The position numbers and the translations under genes were made by a program. Of a stretch of 50,409 bases of DNA, positions 1 to 8,171 are shown piece after piece. Below the pieces are notes generated by a model. The model was given only the letters and a program-made list of their open reading frames with translations. It made no database searches and was not told where the DNA came from. The DNA lies in assembly GCA_948473115.1 (NCBI GenBank), contig CAOKWI010000028.1:1-50409 (forward strand), written 5' to 3'. This DNA comes from an uncultured Lachnospiraceae bacterium. Lineage in GTDB: Bacteria; Bacillota; Clostridia; Lachnospirales; Lachnospiraceae. The stretch's first letter is position 1, and each line of letters begins with the position of its first letter.

Positions 1-2
1 GC

Positions 3-83
3 CTACGTAGACTATGGCGCGAAGACGCAATTCGCGCCATAGGAACTGTGAAAATTACTTCTTTCACAGTTCCGTAGTCGTAG
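3..83. repeat. Three-way-junction palindromic repeat
   Basis: Two perfect 12-bp hairpins lie side by side, CTATGGCGCGAA (12-23) with 31-42 and GGAACTGTGAAA (42-53) with 62-73. They are enclosed by an outer CTACG/CGTAG stem at 3-7 and 79-83. The block could fold as a cruciform or as a cloverleaf RNA. It lies downstream of the minus-strand gene at 229-1041, so it may also act as a 3' end signal, but there is no T-tract. It is best read as a dispersed palindromic repeat of unknown family. Confidence 0.6.
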
Positions 84-89
84 TTGGCA

Positions 90-194
90 GTTAGTTCAGA
101 TCCGCGTTGCCCCGTCCGCATAGGACAGGACAGCATGGCGCCGCCGTCCCTTTGGCAAAAAAGCCGTCTGGCACGATCGGGGCTGAACTGTTAC
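90..194. repeat. MITE-like segment with short inverted ends
   Basis: The left end GTTAGTTCAG (90-99) and the right end GGCTGAACTGTTAC (181-194) are imperfect inverted copies of each other. The right-end word also occurs in the opposite orientation at 7796-7809 and 8155-8168, so it belongs to a dispersed family. No target duplication is evident and no gene was found in the segment. It may be a decayed miniature element. Confidence 0.35.
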
Positions 195-228
195 CTGTTT
201 TTCATACCGCTTTTCCCATGCCGGTGAA

Positions 229-1041
229 CTATACCTTACGCTTCCTTAAAATCACCAGCAGGCCTGCGGTCACCAATACCACCAGCACCACCAGCACGGT
301 CACAAGAATGGCCATGCCATGATCCGGCTGTGGCACGATGTGGTCTGTTTCCTGCCTCTCCGAGCCGGACTTTTCTGTTTCTGTCTCCTCTGTCCTCGCC
401 CCGATCTGAGGTCCCCCGTCAGGATAGAGCTGTTCATAATCCGCCGTCGGCTGGTCAATACATATCCAGAAATTCCTGTGGGCATAAAAATATCCGATAT
501 ACCCCCACCTGTGCCCTGTTTCGTCCGTATATACGCCGGAATACTGCGGCATATCCGGCATATCCATGGATGCTGTGGAAAACACCTCTGCACCGGGATA
601 CTCCCAGATGTAGACATCCTCTCCCCGGTATTGTTCCTCCAGTCCGCCGCTCTGTTCCATGATTTCCGGACCGTAATCCTCCTGGAAAGAAATGTGATCA
701 TAGACCACATCCAAATAATCCATGGGCACCCAGCCTGTCTGTCCGGATCCGTTTTCACAAACTCCCCACAGAATACCTCTCCTGTCCTCATAGGTGTAAG
801 AAACATACACCTGGTATCCGTTTTCCCATGTATCTATGACCCGTGCGGATTCCGGGCTTTCATAAAGTAAGACGGCGCCGTCGGGACCGTTCGCGGTAAA
901 ACAACGGTTTACATACGTACATTTTGACGCATGCTGTTCATAAAAGGAATCTGCCGGCTCCCAGATCACATCCGCACGCACGGGAAGTGCGCAGAACAGG
1001 TAACAGAAAAATACAGCCACGAGACATAAATTTTTTTTCAT
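229..1041 (-). CDS. Secreted SH3-like protein with C-terminal membrane anchor
   Basis: The protein has 270 aa. A signal peptide (about residues 1-23, charged start then a hydrophobic core ending ALPVRA) is followed by an extracytoplasmic region. Residues 45-115 look like a bacterial SH3 domain (GPDGAVLLYESP..., then GQTGWVPMDYL). A second Trp-rich segment follows (RWGYIGYFYAHRNFWICID). A polar linker leads to one transmembrane helix (about 243-265) and a short basic tail, giving a type I topology. The start is set by AAGGAGGAG just upstream of ATG. This suggests a surface protein with wall-contacting SH3 folds; no catalytic domain is visible. The exact role is unknown. Confidence 0.7.
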   Translation of the reverse strand: MKKNLCLVAVFFCYLFCALPVRADVIWEPADSFYEQHASKCTYVNRCFTANGPDGAVLLYESPESARVIDTWENGYQVYVSYTYEDRRGILWGVCENGSGQTGWVPMDYLDVVYDHISFQEDYGPEIMEQSGGLEEQYRGEDVYIWEYPGAEVFSTASMDMPDMPQYSGVYTDETGHRWGYIGYFYAHRNFWICIDQPTADYEQLYPDGGPQIGARTEETETEKSGSERQETDHIVPQPDHGMAILVTVLVVLVVLVTAGLLVILRKRKV

Positions 1042-1062
1042 AAACTCCTCCTTAGAGCGTGT

Positions 1063-1452
1063 TTAAAAAATGACCCCCACGAGCCATGAACATACATTTG
1101 CTGCAACCGCCAGCCTGACCGGACTGTCTGTTCTCCACAGGGGCTTCCCTGCAAAGCTTCGGTATATGCAGGCCTCCACAGCTACCACAGCAATTTCCAC
1201 AACCGGCTGTATGAACATCCGGGGCACGTCCGGCAGGTACATTCTTCCCAGCCAGCATAGCAGTACCGCAGGCGGATTGGTCAGAACATTTACCAGGATT
1301 ACGAGCAAAATGATATTCCGCATGTTTTTTCGTTGTTCTCCCTGTGCGGGAACATGGAACCGCTTCCTCTCCAGCAGAATAGCCGCCGCTGATTCCACCG
1401 CTATCGTAAGCGCCAGGGAAATTCCAAACATTTCCATCAGATTATTGTCCAC
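1063..1452 (-). CDS. Small hydrophobic membrane protein
   Basis: The protein has about 129 aa. I place the start at GTG 1452 (AAAGGGG upstream), overlapping the last codons of the transporter gene. ATG 1437 is an alternative. It has at least three hydrophobic stretches, for example the segment beginning FGISLALTIAVESAAAILL and another with IILLVILVNVLTNPPAVLL. This predicts a polytopic inner-membrane protein. The overlap with the upstream MFS-type gene implies translational coupling and perhaps a joint function. I do not recognise a family. A longer reading from 1584 is less likely because its N-terminal part is Cys/Trp-rich and merely shadows the transporter gene. Confidence 0.6.
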   Translation of the reverse strand: MDNNLMEMFGISLALTIAVESAAAILLERKRFHVPAQGEQRKNMRNIILLVILVNVLTNPPAVLLCWLGRMYLPDVPRMFIQPVVEIAVVAVEACIYRSFAGKPLWRTDSPVRLAVAANVCSWLVGVIF

Positions 1453-2632
1453 CGCGGATCCCCTTTCCCAGCCCTGCTGCCAGCAGCAATAATGACAGCA
1501 CGCTGCCCACACAGCCAAGCACGTTCCCGCTCCACAAGGACGGCATCCCGAAATAGCCGGGGAGGAATCCCAGGAACAGGGCAAAGGTCAGGAACCCAAA
1601 CGCAAATCCCGGCATTTGGGGGAAGGCACATACCATCCAGTATAAGGTGACAGGCATCGTCATGTTGAATAAAAACAAGGCTGCCAGCCCCATCGGCATG
1701 GCCGCGGAAAAAAGATAGCAGAACGCTCCCGCAGCCAGGGAAAGCACTGCTGTCCGGAAAGCACCCTTCCATGCCGCCAGGATGCCGCCTGCCATCTTCC
1801 CTCCCACCAGGGCAAGAACACCCAAGATGCCTGCCAGAGCCTCTGTTTTCCAAGGAAAGGCAACATTCATGCCGATATAGGACCGCAGGATGACTACAAG
1901 CAGGCAACAGACTGACAGTACGATCTTTCCCTTAACAGTCTGCGGCAGCGGCAGGCTGTTCTTCCCGTATCCGTTCTCCAGCCTCCGCGCACCGCTCTCC
2001 CTGCAATCGCTCTCCAGCCTCCGCGCATCACTCTCCGGCCGGAAATACGACAGACCGTACTCTCCTCCCAAATTTTCCTGTCTTTCCAGCCCAACCGTCT
2101 TACATTTAGGGAAATATCCCCGCAAATACAGCTTTCCGGCAAATAACAGCGCCAGCATGAAAATACCTGCGCTGACATAACACGCACTCCATCCCATCCT
2201 GCCTGTCCCACTGCCTGCGGCAGCTATCGTTCCGAGATACAGGCCCAGCGCCCCCGGCGCCACAAAGATACCGAGCCGTGCACCCCGCCCGCTCGTCTCA
2301 CGGTCCTCCCGGATCGTCCCCACGCCGCCTCCCACATGGAACAGGGCATTCCCGATCCCCAGCACAAGCGGATGCGTCACTACACCGGCAATCGTACATA
2401 GAACCCCCAGAACCGCAGTGATATAGGCGTAGTCGGGGTTGCCCTTTCCGCAGCCCTGCCTTGTATTCAGGGCATCCAGCAATACGCCCAAAGGCATCTG
2501 CAGCGCGAAGGCACAGAAATTATACAGCAATATGTAAAAATAACCATGCTCCCCCGGAAGATATCTCCCGAACATCGCCATGGCGCACAGGCCATCCACC
2601 AGTAAATGCAGAATGGAATAAAGGACTGTCAT
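1442..2632 (-). CDS. MFS-type membrane transporter
   Basis: The protein has 396 aa, close to the usual 400 for the major facilitator superfamily, with about ten or more hydrophobic segments. The first half has the glycine-rich pattern of MFS proteins (GIGNALFHVGGGVGTIRE and FVAPGALGLYLG). The middle (about residues 195-235) is a polar Arg/Glu-rich loop between the two halves, with a short internal repeat (RRLESD..., RRLENG). The start has GGGGAGGGG upstream. The substrate cannot be told from sequence. It is the first gene of a pair with the small membrane protein that overlaps its end. Confidence 0.65.
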   Translation of the reverse strand: MTVLYSILHLLVDGLCAMAMFGRYLPGEHGYFYILLYNFCAFALQMPLGVLLDALNTRQGCGKGNPDYAYITAVLGVLCTIAGVVTHPLVLGIGNALFHVGGGVGTIREDRETSGRGARLGIFVAPGALGLYLGTIAAAGSGTGRMGWSACYVSAGIFMLALLFAGKLYLRGYFPKCKTVGLERQENLGGEYGLSYFRPESDARRLESDCRESGARRLENGYGKNSLPLPQTVKGKIVLSVCCLLVVILRSYIGMNVAFPWKTEALAGILGVLALVGGKMAGGILAAWKGAFRTAVLSLAAGAFCYLFSAAMPMGLAALFLFNMTMPVTLYWMVCAFPQMPGFAFGFLTFALFLGFLPGYFGMPSLWSGNVLGCVGSVLSLLLLAAGLGKGIRGGQ

Positions 2633-2660
2633 ATGCCGCCCCTCCCCATTAGTTGAATAA

Positions 2661-2687
2661 GGAAACGCCGATGAAAGCGTTTCCCTG
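2661..2687. terminator. Hairpin between minus-strand genes
   Basis: GGAAACGC and GCGTTTCC form a stem around an 8-nt loop, followed on the minus strand by CTTATT. It lies after the hypothetical gene at 2756-3238 and before the transporter gene. It could end transcription weakly. The same words form the ends of the MITE at 12234-12354, so this is probably a solo end of that repeat family co-opted as a 3' signal. Confidence 0.45.
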
Positions 2688-2755
2688 GAAAAATAACCCT
2701 ATGTGTTCCTTACTTATAAACGAATTTTACCCGTAAAAGTTTCAGAAAAAATACA

Positions 2756-3238
2756 TCAAAAATCATCCAGCCGGAGCATCTCCCGGGGAATATCCTTTAT
2801 CATTTCGTCAATGCCGTACTTCTCCCTGACAGGCGCGGGGAGATTGGGATAGAAAGTCCACGCCGCATATCCGAGCGCCCTGTTTCCCCACAGATTCCAT
2901 GTGGAAAGCAGATATCCATAATAGTCCTTGTCAAACCGGATGTGGCAGGACAATTCCTTTATCATCCGCAGGCACATCACCGTCTCAATATCCGCCTTCC
3001 CATGGTGCAGCAGTACATCATACTCCGATTCCAGAATCAGCTGTGAAATCTCATAGGGCTGCCCGTTTATGAGAAGATCCATGGCAAGATCCAGATAGGA
3101 TCTGACCGGCTCCCGCAGATCATTTTCCACCGGGAGATTCTCGATTCCCGACTCCTGCAGATGCAGGATTGTCCTCATAAAATAACATAATACTCCATCC
3201 AAGGTTTCGGTATCATATCCGCTGCTGCGAGTGCCCAT
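2756..3238 (-). CDS. Hypothetical protein
   Basis: The protein has 160 aa, is soluble and mostly helical, with no signal peptide or transmembrane segment. AGGAGGGG lies upstream of the ATG, and the start follows the stop of the GNAT gene by about 16 nt, so the two are probably co-transcribed. Aromatic residues cluster toward the C-terminus (DKDYYGYLLSTWNLWGNRALGYAAWTFYPNLP). I do not recognise the family. Position next to an acetyltransferase gives no firm hint of function. Confidence 0.55.
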   Translation of the reverse strand: MGTRSSGYDTETLDGVLCYFMRTILHLQESGIENLPVENDLREPVRSYLDLAMDLLINGQPYEISQLILESEYDVLLHHGKADIETVMCLRMIKELSCHIRFDKDYYGYLLSTWNLWGNRALGYAAWTFYPNLPAPVREKYGIDEMIKDIPREMLRLDDF

Positions 3239-3254
3239 GTGCCGCCCCTCCTCG

Positions 3255-3704
3255 TCATTCTACCCTTTCTACTTCCCGAAATAACAGGACTGATTCTATC
3301 TCCCTGAATCCGTTCTCCATATAAAATCTGTGTGACGGATATCCCCTTTGCGTTCCCAGAAGTATGGAATCACAGCCTGTCTCCCCGAGGGCATCTTCCA
3401 TGAACCCGAGCAGTTCCCTCCCGTATCCCATCCCTTGATATTCAGGGTCAATGCAGATATCTTCCAGCCTGAAATAGCAGGAACCGATACAGGGAATCAC
3501 CACCCCCAGCGCAACTCCCAGGATATGCTCCCCTTCGGCAAGGACATAGGCGCATTTTGCGTCAGAGTCAAGGAAAGCCCTTATGTACTTCTCCACATCC
3601 TCCATCCTGTATTTCTCATTCCAGGGAGCTTCACCATATGCGCCTATATAGATTTCCGCACATTCCTTTACCGCGGTTTCATCCAATTTCCTTAATTCAG
3701 CCAT
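3255..3704 (-). CDS. GNAT-family N-acetyltransferase
   Basis: The protein has 149 aa, the normal size of a one-domain GNAT enzyme. The acetyl-CoA pyrophosphate-binding loop is seen as QGMGYGRELL (residues 90-99), preceded by the strand LEDICIDPEY. The C-terminal FYMENGFRE is the usual motif B end. The family moves an acetyl group from acetyl-CoA to an amine; the substrate here is unknown. It is followed closely by the hypothetical gene at 2756-3238, and the two may form a bicistron. Confidence 0.85.
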   Translation of the reverse strand: MAELRKLDETAVKECAEIYIGAYGEAPWNEKYRMEDVEKYIRAFLDSDAKCAYVLAEGEHILGVALGVVIPCIGSCYFRLEDICIDPEYQGMGYGRELLGFMEDALGETGCDSILLGTQRGYPSHRFYMENGFREIESVLLFREVERVE

Positions 3705-3818
3705 GGGGATCTCCTCTCCTATGAATCATTTCGGGCAAAGTATGCATATGGAACTCTTCATAAGAAAATCAGCATAAATGCGGGCATACCACATTTCAGA
3801 TTCAGCTTGACGACATCA

Positions 3819-4358
3819 TCATATACTTCCATCATCCTTGAATGAGAACCTGACGATCCACGGCATCAGGTTTTTTATCTTCTGAAAACCGTTATAGCCA
3901 AAAGATGGATCAAAATAATGGATGATCGTGCTTAACGCTGTCCCGTGGCTGCCGACCACCACGCTTTTTCCTGCATATTCCCTCAATATCTGAGCAAGCG
4001 CGCCGATATTCCGTCTCTGTACCTCCCGCAGGGATTCCCCGTCTGGACGCCGGAAATCAAAATCCGCCCACTGCCTTTTACAGAAATCATCAAAATCTTT
4101 TATCCATTCATTTCCGATCTTCCGCTCCCTGAAGTCGTCAACCAGCCTTATTTCCATCCCTTTGGCCTGGGCAAATTCCCCGACGGTGTCCACGGCTCTT
4201 TTATACGGGCTTGATAAAATGACGTCAATCCCTTTATCCCACAAAAAATCCGTTACCAGTTTCCTGTCCTTTAAGCCCCGGGCAGACAATCCTCTGGTCA
4301 GGTCGTCGTGATTCCGGAAATCCGGTTCTGCATGGCGCACAAAGTAAACCGTCGTCAT
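3819..4358 (-). CDS. Histidine phosphatase (phosphoglycerate mutase-like)
   Basis: The protein has 179 aa. The phosphohistidine motif RHAE occurs at residues 8-11. SSPYKRAVDT is the second conserved segment, and a C-terminal VGSHGTALS supplies the second catalytic His. These mark the branch-1 histidine phosphatase superfamily. The substrate may be a phosphosugar, a cobalamin intermediate or a protein; nothing nearby settles it. It lies 14 nt after carB on the same strand and may be read from the carB promoter. Confidence 0.85.
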   Translation of the reverse strand: MTTVYFVRHAEPDFRNHDDLTRGLSARGLKDRKLVTDFLWDKGIDVILSSPYKRAVDTVGEFAQAKGMEIRLVDDFRERKIGNEWIKDFDDFCKRQWADFDFRRPDGESLREVQRRNIGALAQILREYAGKSVVVGSHGTALSTIIHYFDPSFGYNGFQKIKNLMPWIVRFSFKDDGSI

Positions 4359-4372
4359 TTCATCCGCGGTCC

Positions 4373-7300
4373 TTACGCCTTATCCCTGATCTGCCCATGG
4401 AGCGTCTGCAGGGAATGTACTTCCCCGTTGCCGGCTTTCTGGACATAAAGGATCCCTTCCGCCGTGGCCCGGGCCGCCGCAATGGTGGTCATATAAGGAA
4501 TCTTCGCCTTGATGGCCGCTTTCCTCAGGTAGCTGTCATCATGCACGCTGTCATTGCCGATGGGGGAGTTGATGATCAGGTCAATGTCACCGTTGGTGAT
4601 CAGGTCGAGCACATTGGGCCTGCCCTCATACAGCTTCTTGACCAGCTCCGCTTCCACCCCGGCCTCGTTCAACAGCGCACAGGTATTTCCGGTGGCAATG
4701 ATCTTAAATCCGGCCTCCTTCATGGCCTTGCCCACTTCCACGACCTCCGCCCTGTCCTTGCGGTTCACGCTGATCAGCACCGTGCCGCTCAAGGGAAGCC
4801 TGGTCTGGGTAGCCTCCTGGGCCTTAAAGAAAGCTTCTCCCACAGAGGTGGAAAGTCCCAGCACCTCGCCGGTGGAGCGCATCTCCGGTCCGAGGACGGG
4901 ATCTACCTCCTGGAACATATTGAAGGGGAATACCGCTTCTTTCACACCGTAGTAGGGAATATCCTGCTCCTTCAGGCCGGGTACGGGGGACGGTCTTCCT
5001 GTGATGTCCGCCGTAATGATCTCCGTTGCCAGGGGCACCATGCGGATGTTGCATACCTTGGAAACCAGGGGCACGGTGCGGGATGCCCTGGGATTTGCCT
5101 CCAGCACATACACCCTGCCGTTCTCAATGGCATACTGCATATTCATCAGCCCCTGTACATGCATCTCCTCAGCGATCTTTCTCGTGTATTCCTTGATGGT
5201 TGCCACATTTTCCTCTGAAATGTGCCTGGAGGGGATGATGCAGGCTGAATCCCCGGAATGGACGCCCGCCAGTTCCACATGCTCCATCACTGCCGGCACA
5301 AATGCATGAGTGCCGTCACTGATGGCATCGGCCTCGCACTCCGTGGCATGGTTCAGGAAACGGTCTATGAGGATGGGTCTGTCGGGAGTCACGCCCACCG
5401 CCGCTTTCATATAATCGGTAAGGCTCTCGTCCGTGTACACCACCTCCATGCCCCGGCCTCCCAGCACATAGGAAGGGCGCACCATCACAGGATAGCCGAT
5501 CTCCTTCGCAATCCCCAGCGCTTCCTCCACCGTGGTAGCCATCCCGGACTCCGGCATGGGGATCTCCAGCTTATCCATCATGGCACGGAACTGATCCCTG
5601 TCCTCCGCCAGGTCGATCACGGAAGGAGAGGTGCCCAGGATACGCACACCGTTTTTCTCCAGGTCCGCCGCAAGGTTCAATGGCGTCTGTCCGCCGAACT
5701 GGGCAATCACACCCACGGGCTGCTCCTTCTTGTAAATGCTCAGCACATCCTCCAGTGTCAACGGTTCGAAATAGAGTTTGTCGGAGGTATCGTAGTCCGT
5801 GGAGACCGTCTCCGGGTTACAGTTCACGATAATGGTCTCAAAGCCCAGCTTCTTCAAAGCCATGGAAGCATGGACACAGCAGTAATCGAATTCAATTCCC
5901 TGGCCGATCCGGTTGGGGCCTCCGCCCAGGATCATCACCTTGGGTTTCTCAGAGCGGATGGGATTCTTATCCTCCGCATTATAGGTAGAATAATAATATG
6001 CACTGTCAGGGGTTCCGCTGACATGGACACCCTCCCATGCCTCCTCCACCCCAAGGCTGATGCGGCGTTCCCTGATCTCCTGCTCAGGTACATTTAACAA
6101 GATGCTAAGGTACTTATCCGAGAAGCCGTCCTTTTTCGCCTTGACCAGCTGTTCGTTGGTGACGCCTGTATGGGAAAGCGCATCACTGCCATCCGCTTTG
6201 TCACCAGACGCTTCCCCGCCGGAAGCCCCGCGCCTGCACGCCAGCAGTGCCTGCTCTTCCTCCGCAAGTTCCTTCATCTGTTCGATAAACCAGGTCTTCA
6301 CATGTGTGATCTCGTGAAGTTCCTCCACCGTGGCTCCCTTTTTCAAAGCTTCGTACATGGCAAAATGGCGCTCGCTGGAGGGGGTGATCAGCAATTGCAG
6401 GAGCTGCTCCTTTGTCTTTTCCTCCAGCTTCGGAATCTGTCCCAGACCGTAGCGCCCGGTCTCCAGGGACCGGATTGCCTTCTGGAAAGCCTCCTTATAA
6501 TTCTTACCGATGCTCATGACTTCGCCCACGGCGCGCATCTGGGTGCCAAGCTTATCCTCCACGCCCTTGAACTTTTCAAATGCCCAGCGGGCAAATTTGA
6601 TTACCACATAATCGCCGTCCGGCACATATTTATCCAGGGTTCCGTACTTTCCGCAGGGAATATCCTGCAGTGTCAGGCCTGCTGCCAGCATGGCGCTGAC
6701 CAGGGCAATGGGAAAGCCTGTGGCCTTGGACGCCAGCGCGGAAGAACGGGATGTCCTGGGATTGATCTCTATGACAATGATCCTGTCGCTGACAGGGTCA
6801 TGGGCAAACTGTACATTGGTTCCGCCAATGACCTGAACCGACTCCACAATGCGGTAAGCCTGTTCCTGCAGTCTTTTCTGCAATTCTTCGGAAATGGTGA
6901 GCATGGGCGCCGCACAGAAGGAATCGCCGGTATGCACACCCATGGGGTCAATATTCTCGATAAAGCAGACCGTGATCATCCTGCCGTCCGCGTCCCGCAC
7001 TACCTCCAGCTCCAGTTCCTCCCAGCCCAGGATGGACTCTTCCACCAATACCTGTCCAACCAGGCTGGCCTGCAGTCCCCTGGCGCAGACCGTGCTGAGT
7101 TCATCCTTATTATACACCAGACCGCCGCCTGCACCGCCCATGGTATAGGCAGGGCGGAGCACCACGGGATAACCCAGCTTATCCGCTATCTTTAACGCTT
7201 CTTCCACCGTATAGGCCACCTCGCTGCGGGCCATCTCAATCCCCAGTTCATTCATGGCATTTTTAAACTCGATCCTGTCCTCGCCCCGCTCGATGGCATC

Positions 7301-7660
7301 CACCTGGACGCCGATGACCTTCACGTTATATTTATCCAAAATACCCGCGCCTGCCAGTTCCGCGCACAGATTCAGGCCGGACTGTCCTCCCAGATTGGGA
7401 AGCAGCGCATCCGGACGTTCCTTTGCTATGATCTGCTCCAGACGCTCCTTATTCAGCGGCTCGATATAGGTGACGTCCGCCATCTCGGGGTCTGTCATGA
7501 TAGTGGCAGGGTTGGAATTGACCAGTATAATCTCGTATCCCAGCTTTTTCAGCGCCTTACACGCCTGTGTGCCGGAATAATCAAACTCACAGGCCTGTCC
7601 GATGATAATGGGACCCGAACCTATGATCAGGACTTTATGGATATCTGTTCTCTGTGCCAT
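4373..7660 (-). CDS. carB: Carbamoyl-phosphate synthase large subunit
   Basis: The protein has 1095 aa. Two homologous ATP-grasp halves are present: the first starts AQRTDIHKVLIIGSGPIIIGQACEFDYSGTQA and the second near residue 560 with ILGGGPNRIGQGIEFDYCC. A C-terminal MGS-like allosteric domain follows. The enzyme makes carbamoyl phosphate from bicarbonate, ATP and glutamine-derived ammonia for pyrimidine and arginine synthesis, as a partner of CarA. The protein is slightly long because of a Gly/Ser/Asp-rich insert (about residues 479-500, RRGASGGEASGDKADGSD) after the first half. No carA gene lies beside it, so the small subunit must be elsewhere. AGGAGGTTATCAC precedes the ATG. Confidence 0.97.
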   Translation of the reverse strand: MAQRTDIHKVLIIGSGPIIIGQACEFDYSGTQACKALKKLGYEIILVNSNPATIMTDPEMADVTYIEPLNKERLEQIIAKERPDALLPNLGGQSGLNLCAELAGAGILDKYNVKVIGVQVDAIERGEDRIEFKNAMNELGIEMARSEVAYTVEEALKIADKLGYPVVLRPAYTMGGAGGGLVYNKDELSTVCARGLQASLVGQVLVEESILGWEELELEVVRDADGRMITVCFIENIDPMGVHTGDSFCAAPMLTISEELQKRLQEQAYRIVESVQVIGGTNVQFAHDPVSDRIIVIEINPRTSRSSALASKATGFPIALVSAMLAAGLTLQDIPCGKYGTLDKYVPDGDYVVIKFARWAFEKFKGVEDKLGTQMRAVGEVMSIGKNYKEAFQKAIRSLETGRYGLGQIPKLEEKTKEQLLQLLITPSSERHFAMYEALKKGATVEELHEITHVKTWFIEQMKELAEEEQALLACRRGASGGEASGDKADGSDALSHTGVTNEQLVKAKKDGFSDKYLSILLNVPEQEIRERRISLGVEEAWEGVHVSGTPDSAYYYSTYNAEDKNPIRSEKPKVMILGGGPNRIGQGIEFDYCCVHASMALKKLGFETIIVNCNPETVSTDYDTSDKLYFEPLTLEDVLSIYKKEQPVGVIAQFGGQTPLNLAADLEKNGVRILGTSPSVIDLAEDRDQFRAMMDKLEIPMPESGMATTVEEALGIAKEIGYPVMVRPSYVLGGRGMEVVYTDESLTDYMKAAVGVTPDRPILIDRFLNHATECEADAISDGTHAFVPAVMEHVELAGVHSGDSACIIPSRHISEENVATIKEYTRKIAEEMHVQGLMNMQYAIENGRVYVLEANPRASRTVPLVSKVCNIRMVPLATEIITADITGRPSPVPGLKEQDIPYYGVKEAVFPFNMFQEVDPVLGPEMRSTGEVLGLSTSVGEAFFKAQEATQTRLPLSGTVLISVNRKDRAEVVEVGKAMKEAGFKIIATGNTCALLNEAGVEAELVKKLYEGRPNVLDLITNGDIDLIINSPIGNDSVHDDSYLRKAAIKAKIPYMTTIAAARATAEGILYVQKAGNGEVHSLQTLHGQIRDKA

Positions 7661-7738
7661 GTGATAACCTCCTTAGTTGTATATGAGCAGTTGGCTTTGC
7701 TCTCCTGTCTTTCCATACTTCTTTGCATACATCGTTTT

Positions 7739-7766
7739 ATTTTACCATAACTTGGATCGTTTGCAA
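7739..7766 (-). promoter_or_regulatory. carB promoter
   Basis: On the minus strand the -35 TTGCAA (7761-7766) is separated by 16 nt from the -10 TAAAAT (7739-7744). The -10 carries an upstream TGG that resembles an extended -10. The leader to the carB start is only about 75 nt and shows no attenuator or PyrR-type hairpin that I can see. Confidence 0.6.
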
Positions 7767-7795
7767 ATATGGAAAATTTTCGATTTGCCATAAAG

Positions 7796-7809
7796 GTAAC
7801 AGTTCAGCC
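7796..7809. repeat. Short dispersed repeat word, copy 1
   Basis: GTAACAGTTCAGCC occurs here, again at 8155-8168, and inverted at 181-194. The two direct copies flank the small gene at 7860-8048. They are probably remnants of the ends of a miniature element. Confidence 0.4.
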
Positions 7810-7825
7810 ATAAAGTAATAAGACG

Positions 7826-7852
7826 GTTCCCCCAAAGAGGAACCGCCCCGCA
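7826..7852 (-). terminator. Hairpin after small hypothetical gene
   Basis: GCGGTTCC and GGAACCGT form a strong 8-bp stem on the minus strand, followed by a modest T-rich run (CTTATTACTTT). It lies just after the stop of the 7860-8048 gene and upstream of the carB promoter. Confidence 0.55.
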
Positions 7853-7859
7853 CATCGCA

Positions 7860-8048
7860 TTATTCATTCAACCTGTCCAACTGTGTCAAATTGACCCCCA
7901 GGCTTGCCAATGTAACCTTCAATTCAATGTACCGCTTATGCATTGACGCATACGTATCAGGGGCAATTTCCCTGATCGGTATCATCCAATCCTGCAATCT
8001 TGAAAACTCAGTAACATAATCCTTAATGATATCTGCTGCACTTGGCAT
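7860..8048 (-). CDS. Small hypothetical protein
   Basis: The protein has 62 aa. The start is chosen at ATG 8048, with CAGGTGATC upstream; a longer reading to 8093 lacks a ribosome site. It is soluble and helical (PSAADIIKDYVTEFSRLQDWM...). No family is recognised. A hairpin follows the stop and direct repeat words flank the gene, so it may have arrived with a small mobile element. It could also be a short regulatory protein. Confidence 0.5.
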   Translation of the reverse strand: MPSAADIIKDYVTEFSRLQDWMIPIREIAPDTYASMHKRYIELKVTLASLGVNLTQLDRLNE

Positions 8049-8154
8049 ATGATCACCTGCTTTCCATAAACATTGATGGTATTGTGTCTGCAATAATTAT
8101 AACAATCTATACCAGGCATGTAAAGATCTTATTCTGCCAGATAATGCCCCAAAA

Positions 8155-8168
8155 GTAACAGTTCAGCC
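8155..8168. repeat. Short dispersed repeat word, copy 2
   Basis: This is a second direct copy of GTAACAGTTCAGCC, in the 3' region just after the stop of the XRE-membrane gene. See 7796-7809. Confidence 0.4.
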
Positions 8169-8171
8169 CAA

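Noticed and set aside
1437..1907. 156-aa minus-strand frame inside the transporter gene
   Set aside because: Overlaps the MFS-type gene in another frame and has no ribosome site or recognisable pattern.
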